From contig JAEHOE010000045.1 in the NCBI GenBank assembly GCA_016858145.1, forward strand, positions 496,001 through 560,000: DNA of 64,000 nt, in the 5' to 3' direction. Position 1 is the stretch's first letter, and each line of letters begins with the position of its first letter. Both the position numbers and the translations under genes were made by a program. Source of the DNA: Edaphochlamys debaryana. Lineage: Eukaryota > Chlorophyta > Chlorophyceae > Chlamydomonadales. Positions 57,401 to 64,000 of the stretch are shown here, piece by piece. Under the pieces are notes generated by a model. It saw nothing but the letters and a program-made list of their open reading frames with translations, did not search any database and was not told where the DNA came from.

Positions 57401-59081
57401 TCAGCGCGGTGTGGACCTTTCCTGACGATCCCCACCCGCCCCTTCTCTCCCCCCCATCCCCTCAGGCCGCAGCCTGGGCCAGTTCGTGGACCTGATGAAG
57501 AAGTGTGACGGCAAGGTGGCCATCCCGGACGTGGTGGTGACGGCCGTGGGGACGAAGGTCGGGGGGGGGCAGGCGGGGAGGAGGTGGTCTGGCGGTGGGC
57601 ACCTGACCGGCAGGCGGTGGACGGGGGGCTGAGGAGCTGGCTGAGGGGGGACGAGGCGGCGGGGGGCATTCACGTCCGTGCCACTGAACTCCGCTCCCTT
57701 TCTGCCCTCGTTCAACCCTCCCTCCCCCCCGCCGGCCCCAGGTGTGGCACCTGGACGAGACGTGCGGGCGCTGCGCCGCCTCGGGTCTCAAGTGGATCGA
57801 GGACACCAACTGGACCCTGTCGCTGGACACGCACTGGAACCTGGACGTGGTGCGTGGGGGGGGGGGGGTCGTGTGTGGAGGAACCGGGAGGGGCATTGTC
57901 TGCGGAGGGCGGTAGAGCTCAAGACGGCTTGTGTACAAGCCTTCGCTATCACCTCTGCCCACCTCCGCGCCCCGCCCTCGTACTACCGCCCCCCATCCCC
58001 CATCCCCCTCCTCCCGCCCCCAGGTCCGGCGCCTTGCCCGGCAGCTGGTGTCGCAGTACTCTGACGACTCGCTGCTGTGCATCCTGGACGACGGCTCCGA
58101 GCACCGCCACCGCATGGCGCTCACGGCGGACACCAAGGTGCTCGACACCGTGGTGGCGAGGCTGATGGAGGGGTGCAAGCGGGAGAGGCTCGAGGTGGGG
58201 CGGGGGGAGGGCGGGAAGGGCGGGGGAGCACAGAAGAGGGGAGCGAGAGGAGTCAGAGGAAGCATACAAAGGACGGTGGAGCTGGGGGCTGAGCGGGCGG
58301 GCGAGCTGCGGCGTGCTGCTGCAGGCTTAGCAGGGTGAGGGTGCGGGAGCTCGCTAAGACGGCAGGGCGTTGGACCTGACCCCAAGCGTGTGCGCCTCAC
58401 CAGCCTTTCCCCAACTCGGCCCTCCCCCCCGCCCTCCCCCCCCACACACACACCCCAGGTGCGCATCATCACCTCTGGCAACGGCTCGCACCGCTACGTG
58501 GACTGCGTGCCCACGGCCGCGGGCAAGGAGAAGGCGCTGCAGTACGTGCGGCAGCAGTTCGGCATCCCCGAGCACCTGTGCGTGGCGGCGGGGGACTCCG
58601 GCAACGACATCCTCATGCTGGAGGGGGACCACCCCTCCATCGTGGTGGGCAACGCGCAGCCGGAGCTGCTGCAGTGGCTGGTCAAGCAGGTGGGGAGGGG
58701 GGGCGGGAGGAGAGTGGAGGGAGGGGGAGAGGTTGTGTGGAGGAGCTGTGGCTGCCTGCTTTCCCAGACAGCGGCTTGGGAGATGAGTTGGAAGGCGGAT
58801 GGGCGCAGGGTGTGATGCCATGTAGGACCCGTAGCAAGCAGCGAGGATGCGATGACCACAGCAGGCTTCAGGCCGAGGCTGCGGGAGGAAGCCAGCGAGG
58901 GCGGGGCGTTGTGGAGGCCCTCTGCGACCTCTGCCGCCCCAGCACTCCCCCACCTCAACCCCTCCCCCCTCTGCACGCGGCCCCCTCCCCCCCCCAGGAC
59001 CAGTCCGGCAAGGTCATCTACACGGACGCGGCCTACGCGGACGGCATCCTGGAGGGCCTGGCGCGGCACAGCCTGTACTGA
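54405..59081 (+). CDS. Triple carbohydrate-binding-module / sucrose-phosphate-phosphatase-like HAD protein
   Basis: Fourteen exons join in phase: 54405..54714, 54820..54917, 55155..55220, 55424..55528, 55813..55872, 56109..56207, 56441..56545, 56759..57016, 57179..57308, 57466..57557, 57742..57849, 58024..58194, 58459..58689 and 58998..59081 (638 residues). After a transit-peptide-like N-terminus come two CBM48/AMPK-type glucan-binding folds: EVYIWGSFNDW with LKPGTYEFKFVVDKVW (about 95-165), and VFVLGDWDNWQ with PPGQYSYVYVVDG (about 170-240). A CBM25/53-like fold follows (FRVFYCTGWEETVLQYRR, GVWKMATIVP, LEFVMTNGG, about 250-340). From 368 it is an HAD phosphatase of the sucrose-6-phosphate-phosphatase group: SDIDGTMIGD (D370, D372), YNTGRSLGQF, AGKEKAL (K557) and AGDSGNDILML (D580, D584). 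The HAD motifs are complete; the plant SPP C-terminal domain is absent. A phosphatase held on starch is inferred; the substrate is unknown. The cap holds a CGRC pair (449-452). Confidence 0.87.
56208..56294. repeat. Near-pure purine tract in an intron
   Basis: Starting at the donor of intron 6 of the CBM-phosphatase gene, about 85 bases consist almost only of G and A, as irregular repeats of GGGGGGGAGAGAGG. The tract is polypurine on the transcribed RNA and could form G-quadruplex or triplex structures. Confidence 0.8.
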
Positions 59082-61935
59082 GGGGGGGCAGGGCCGGGGC
59101 GCAGCGCAGCAGCGTGCGGCGCGCGCTGTGCGGATGCAGGGCCCGGCGCAGCACGGCGTGGCACGGCCTCGCGCTGCTGAGCGGTGGCCGGGCTGGTGCT
59201 GTGGCCTGCGCGCCGGGGTAGAGGGGAGGCGGAGAGCCCCGTGGGGCCCGTGGGCGCCAGCTGCCCGGTGCGGGGACGGATGGCGGAGACGGTCGCGGGG
59301 AGTCGCCCACGCGTCCGGCAGCGCCTGCCCTTGCCGCTGCCAGCCTGCGTGCCTCGTCAGGCAGCCGCAGCCGGCGCTACTGAGGAGGAGGAAGAGGGCG
59401 AGGGCGCCGCTGCTGCGGGACCTTCCCAGCGCAGGGCGCAGCAGAAACTAGTATCGCCGCTGAACCGGAGCGGCCAGCTCAACCCAGCACGGCTGGGCCC
59501 AGGTCGCCAGGCCAGGCCCACGGCGGCGCCGCCGTCCATTGGCGGGGCGGCCGGCCGTGTAGAGAGAGGTGAGATTGGAGCGCAACGATAAAGGCCCCCC
59601 GCCGCCAAGGGGCCAGAGCACGGAGCAGGAGGAAACCATGGGGAGAGAAGGGGCGTTGCGGCCTGATGGCAGTTCCAGTTGCGGGGCCTTCGGGTCAGGC
59701 GGGTGGGCGATAATGCCCCCTGGGACAAGAAGAGCAGGAGTGACGTGGATGCCGTTAGTTGCTGAGGCTTGGCTTTGGCAGCATGGGTTGGGTTCGGGGG
59801 GGGGGGCTATGCGTTGGTGCGGCGCGACCGGAGGGCCATGCTCTCGGGTATCACCGGCAGTAGGGCAGGGGCAGCGCGCCGAAGGGTGGGCAGCGGAGTT
59901 CTTGGGCTGTCCGCCGTGACGCCGCCCGGTCAGGGCGCGTTGGGATCGGTTGGGCGGGGCGCAGCCATTGGCCCCCGCCCGTCGCCCTGCTCGGTGTGCG
60001 CGGTGAGCGCTGCAGGGCGGTACTGGTGTGCCTTGATGGCGAGGGGGGTATCCCGCTGCCTCCTGGCATTGCGGCGTGGGCTTCGCTGCAGTTACTAGCC
60101 GGGCACAAGTTCGTATGGCGTTGCGCGTGTTTGCTATTGCATGGGCCGTCCGAAGGGATTCATACTCCGTATGCCGCTGAGCTCTACCGACGAAGCCATT
60201 CCTGGGCGTGTTGAACCGCATTGCAGTCCCCAAGGCTGCCGTCCCCATTTAAGGCGGATTTCTTTCTGCTTTTGTGTACGCTTATTGTCTTTGGCCCCTC
60301 TGTGGCCGGTTGTTGTTGTGTGGTGCAGGCTTGATTGGTGAACCCCCGACTGTGCAGCTGGTGGGCGTGGCCGCTGAGCTGCAGCGGGAATAGCGGTACG
60401 AGGCGGAGTGCCGCGAGGCGGCCCACGGCCTGCGGGTAGCCTGCGGCTGCTCAGATTGCTGGGCGCACAAGGGGCTGTGTAGGCGCGTTATTGTGGTGCT
60501 CCGGGCAAGGCAGGCGCGTGGTACGGCTGTGCCGTTGCGCCGTATTCGGAAGAACGCCGAGAGCCTCAGCACTCCCTGCCGCTTTACGTGAGGGGGTCGA
60601 TGTCTTGGTGAGGATGTGAGCCGCAGCCTGGCGTGAGGGCGATCGGGGATGACGCTTGAGGTCGAACTGGTGTCGTTGGAGGCAAATCCGTTGGTCCTCC
60701 CAACAAGATGTCTATACGCTTATGGCAATGGTGAATGGAGCTTGGAGGCCGAACAAGAGCAGGAGGCCTCGCCTTGAGTTTGTAACAGCAATCAGATCTC
60801 GGATCAAAGCACACTCGGCCCTCCTCGAGTCTCCAGCTGACAATGTATGCATGCCACCTCAGGCCATGCATGCCATGATTGCCATCTCAGGCTCGCTCAG
60901 CTCCTGTCCGCTGTACACTCAAGTACCGTGCTTGGGGCGGGACTAAAGCACACTAGGCCTTTCTTGGCACATCCTCCAGCCTCCAGCTGACAATGGCGGC
61001 TGCTAGAAGGCAGGACAAGCCCAGACGGCTCCAACCGACTCCTACACCGGCCAAGCAAGCCGCCATCCCCAGTCTTTCCCCAGGCTGCCTTAGTCCCCAG
61101 GCCCCAGGCCTTGCGCTACGTTGAACTTGCAATTCACGCCCAGCCCGCGATGCCACAAGCTCGAGCTACCTTATATATCTATAGGGTTGAGGACTCGAAC
61201 ATTGGGCCCCCTGGGGGGGACCACGGGGCTCAGCCCTTTTCCTGCCTTCGGGCAGCCACCCTTGTCTACCCCCGCGGTCCCCCTCAGGGAGTCCAGGCTT
61301 CGGGTCTGGCTCCGTGGAGCCCTCAAGGCGGCCTCAACCCCTCTCCACCGCTAGCCCGCACCACGACAGGCGTACCCGGCAATAACTAATGACACCCCAG
61401 ACTGCTCTCATCAGGCGATTAACCGCCTCGGGCGAGACGTCACTACCCGGACCCTCCTGCAGCTACCGCATCAGGGAGCCCACACATCATCCTGCAACAC
61501 CGCCCCCTCCGCCTCCGCCCGCCCTTCAAGGGCAGCCCTTGGGATGTGCCCAAGCGGAGCGTGTTCCCCCGGGGTGACAGATCCCCTGACGTCAGCCCAC
61601 ACACGGCCTCAGCCCACCTGCGCGAGTAAACCCGTCGATTGTGACTCCAATCCCCGTGTACCATTTCCGATCCTCGACATGGCCCTGGCTATCTCTGGGC
61701 ACTGCGCTCTCAGCCGATGCGGTCAGACATACCCCAGCCGCTCTTTCACGGCTACAACTCCTGCGGCCCGAGGGACCTGCGGGGCAGCGGCCCATCTCCT
61801 GCACCCCCGCCGCTTGCCCCCCACACCCACCCTGCACGCCGCGCGCAGCACGCGGACCACGCAGCGCCTGCGGCCCCCGCTCTTGGCCCCACAGCCCCCA
61901 TGCGACACCGGCACCGCGTCTGCGCCCCCCCCCCC
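59082..61935. other. Intergenic stretch 3' of the CBM-phosphatase and the CCCH gene
   Basis: No open frame in 2.85 kb resembles a protein. The two genes converge here, so both 3' UTRs are included. A TGTAA motif at 60781-60785 is the only candidate poly(A) signal seen for the plus-strand gene, and it is 1.7 kb away. Confidence 0.4.
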
Positions 61936-62964
61936 TCAGAAGTCGTGCAGGGCCGCCAGCACGTCCCACGCGTCGTCGTCCCACGGCTTGACGCCCTGGC
62001 ACAGCAGGTCGTCAAGCTGGGGGGGAGGGAGGGAGGGGGGTGCATAGGTGCACGGCAAGGCGTCGGAAGACGGAGGAAGTGTCGATCGAAGCTACCGGCA
62101 TTGAAACTGCTTGTCAGTAGACGGCGCCAAGGCTCGAGCCAGGGCGCGCAGCCTCCGGCCTGTGGGGGCCCGTGGTTGTGCCTCACCTCATCCCGCGTGA
62201 ACCCCATGTTCTCATAGCGCTCGTCCATCTCGTCCTCGTACGTCGCATCGCTGCCGTACCCGCTGCCGGCCTCGCCGCGGTCCCACGCCGCTGCGGGGGG
62301 CATCGAGGCGCAAGGAGGGTTTTGAGGCATACGGTTGCGCCACGGAGTTGCGTTGTGGGAGCCCTCTAGATGCCGGCTGGTGCTCGGGTGCTCTGACTGT
62401 ACCGCCATGCTGTACGTCTTCTCGGGGCGTGGCCTGGCCCGCTTCCCCGCCCGCCCCCTGAACACGCCGGCACCGAGGGCAAGGGCGCACCAGCTACCGC
62501 GTGCACGGCACCTTGCAGCCCCTCCCTCCCCCTCGGGCGCTGCACCCACCTATGCGGGTGAGCATGTAGTCGAGTCCCGTGGGGGGGCCGTAGCTGCGGC
62601 CTCCGCCTCGGCCCCGGCCTCGCCCGGCTGCCTGGCCCCGGCCCCGCCCGCGACCCCGGCCCCCCACGCCCCCCGCTGGGGCCGGTCGCTCGAGGTACTG
62701 CCGCCGGGCCTCCTCGTCGTGTCGGTATCGGCATTTGTCGCCGTATAGGCAGTCCTGACCGCGCGTGTAAAATTTGCAAATCGGTTGCGTCGCTGCGGCA
62801 TCGTGTGCGAATGGGCACAGCGCCCCCTTCCGACAGCGGCTTTGTAGGAAATAAATGCACGCAGGTCGCGAATCGCTCTGGACATTGGAGTTTGGTGGAG
62901 CGACTTGTGGTTCCTCGTGTCCGCTATCGGGCGCGCCGCCGGAACTAGCGCCTGAGTCGGACAT
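61936..62964 (-). CDS. Double CCCH zinc-finger / RGG protein (makorin-like, no RING)
   Basis: Three exons join in phase: 62964..62550, 62290..62187 and 62016..61936 (199 residues). Two CCCH fingers sit near the N-terminus: CIYFLQSRCRKGALCPFAH (C-x7-C-x5-C-x3-H) and CKFYTRGQDCLYGDKCRYRH (C-x8-C-x5-C-x3-H). An RGG-type stretch (GGRGRGRGRGQAAGRGRGRG) follows, then an acidic tail (TYEDEMDERYENMGF, LDDLLCQGVKPWDDDAWDVL). CCCH plus RGG indicates RNA binding. The finger pair resembles makorin N-termini, but no RING or further finger is encoded, so it is not a makorin ubiquitin ligase in this form. The start at 62964 opens a Ser/Asp/Pro leader and is the first ATG of the frame. Confidence 0.88.
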
Positions 62965-63850
62965 ATCGATGAATTAATTATTGTAAGGAAGTGTGTTTTG
63001 TCGGGAGAGCTGCTGGATCAGCGGGGGCCAAGCCCGCCAAATGTGGCACGACCTGCCGCCCGAACCCACCTGCGGCCTCGGGCCTCCTGCGGACCCCGTG
63101 GCCACCGCTCTGCAGCCCCTAGGATGTGCTGCTGTCTGTGTTGCGTCGCGCACAGCTTTGTTGCGATCAGCTGCATCCCCCGTCGTCACCCTGGCTACGC
63201 TGCACGACCCCTGCGCGTACTCGCAGTACAGTGTTCCCTCTGAATTTGGCACCATAGCGTACGCAGGGCCCGTGTCAGGCATACCGCCAGTATGCATGTG
63301 CGGCTGTGGCGCTGTGCCAAGCATGCTCGCTTAGCAGGCCCCAAGTCCAGGCCACAAGTGCGGGCGTTGCAGGCCTGCCGTCCCTTCAGACTCTCATTTG
63401 TCACAAGCGCAGGTACCTGTGGGCACCCTCAGGCACCCTCGGGAAGATCCTCTGGAGGATCACCCCGCCGTACGCCTCCGCCCCCCTGCACCATCTAATC
63501 CGCCTGGCCGAGCACCACGCGCCAGCACCTCCCCTTGAGCTGCCGGCTAGCACTTGCACACGCTTGCGCTTGCCTGCCGTACTCTCGCCGTCATGCCGAT
63601 CCTGCGACCCATGACTAGCGTCACCCGCCGACGTTCATCAACCCGTCAACACCCAAGCCAGGTAAGGCTCCGCTCACGACCTCCCACCCCCTCCGCAGCC
63701 ACACGCCCTCCCCCGTAGTCCCCCAGCGCTCAAAACACCCCCATGCTGCGTAACACCCCCCAAGTTCATGTCGCTCGTGTCAACTCTTCCTCTCGTTCGT
63801 TCAGTAGCACCTCGCGCCTGACTGCGGTGTGCAGCGCCATTCCCACCGTC
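62965..63850. other. Intergenic stretch
   Basis: It holds the promoter side of the CCCH gene and the 3' flank of the gene entering from the right. No convincing open frame was seen. Confidence 0.4.
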
Positions 63851-64000
63851 TCAGGACGCCGCCTTCGCAGGCTCAGCCGCTGCTGCTGCCGCTGCTGCCG
63901 GTGAGGCCGTCACCGCCGATGCCGCGGCCGCCGCCCTCCGCGCCGCCAGCGCCTGGGCGTCCATGTTGGGGTGCGAGGGCAGCGCCCGCAGCATCCAGCC
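63851..64000 (-). CDS. C-terminal end of an unknown gene (partial)
   Basis: The minus strand is open from the window edge to a TGA at 63851-63853. It encodes GWMLRALPSHPNMDAQALAA followed by an Ala-rich tail. The first 25 residues look like genuine coding sequence and the tail is low complexity. The start lies outside the window and the family is not recognisable. Confidence 0.5.
   Translation of the reverse strand, partial: GWMLRALPSHPNMDAQALAARRAAAAASAVTASPAAAAAAAAEPAKAAS

Noticed and set aside
59448..60248. 266-codon minus-strand frame past the CBM-phosphatase
   Set aside because: His/Pro/Arg-rich, no conserved motif, no matching splice partners.
60813..60996. Short repeat around CCAGCTGACAATG at about 60835 and 60983
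   Set aside because: Only about 20 bases match well and the surrounding sequence does not align.
61150..61230. Possible tRNA T-arm (GTTCGAGTCC on the minus strand near 61197)
   Set aside because: The bases flanking the loop do not form a T-stem and no acceptor or anticodon arm can be folded around it.

Overview
The window looks like nuclear DNA of a GC-rich green alga (core Chlorophyta, most likely Chlorophyceae). The grounds are very high GC with strong G/C third positions, intron-dense genes with GT..AG ends, TGTAA polyadenylation-type motifs just past several stops, an OPR/RAP organelle RNA protein, a DUF1995 plastid protein, a cytosolic ribosomal protein and an ESCRT-III subunit. I saw no prokaryotic operon, rRNA, CRISPR or convincing tRNA. 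Gene models were built by hand: exons were joined only where GT(or GC)/AG sites and reading phase agreed and the joined protein made family sense.

Layout. 0.25-3.6 kb (-): ZIP-type metal transporter with a long extra membrane/His-Cys-rich C-terminus. 5.4-7.1 kb (-): C-terminal J-domain protein. 7.4-11.4 kb (+): EF-hand/SAM/FN3/TM/FYVE-like protein. 11.8-15.9 kb (+): OPR-like/RAP organelle RNA factor, followed by a fragment of a related gene and about 2.6 kb with no recognisable gene. 18.7-21.2 kb (+): DUF1995 plastid protein. 21.2-30.2 kb: a repeat-rich stretch with a SPOC-domain gene (-), a GNAT acetyltransferase (-), a small unknown gene (-), a 98 %-identical repeat pair of about 0.6 kb and an older diverged repeat pair. 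30.3-31.0 kb (-): intronless SNF7/VPS32. 31.4-33.1 kb (+): MogA/Cnx1G molybdopterin adenylyltransferase. 34.1-35.5 kb (+): small membrane protein with a GC-AG intron. 36.5-38.0 kb (+): ribosomal protein uL23 (RPL23A). 39.2-44.2 kb (-): one 11-exon gene joining a MATH-like domain to a prolyl 4-hydroxylase. 44.9-46.2 kb (+): rhodanese-like protein without the catalytic Cys. 46.6-51.3 kb (-): SPB4/DDX55 DEAD-box helicase. 52.2-53.7 kb (-): thioredoxin-domain protein. 54.4-59.1 kb (+): three starch/glycogen-binding modules fused to a sucrose-phosphate-phosphatase-like HAD domain. 61.9-63.0 kb (-): double CCCH zinc finger/RGG protein. 63.85-64.0 kb (-): 3' end of a gene that continues outside.

The genes do not form a pathway. 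Several are plastid- or mitochondrion-directed by their N-termini (OPR/RAP, DUF1995, rhodanese-like, thioredoxin, CBM-phosphatase). Three are ribosome or RNA related (uL23, SPB4, CCCH). Divergent pairs share short intergenic regions (J-domain/EF-hand, SNF7/MogA, MATH-P4H/rhodanese, thioredoxin/CBM-phosphatase), and the rhodanese-like and SPB4 genes converge. The two most unusual items are the MATH-prolyl-hydroxylase fusion and the CBM-CBM-CBM-phosphatase; both reading frames are supported across every exon junction.
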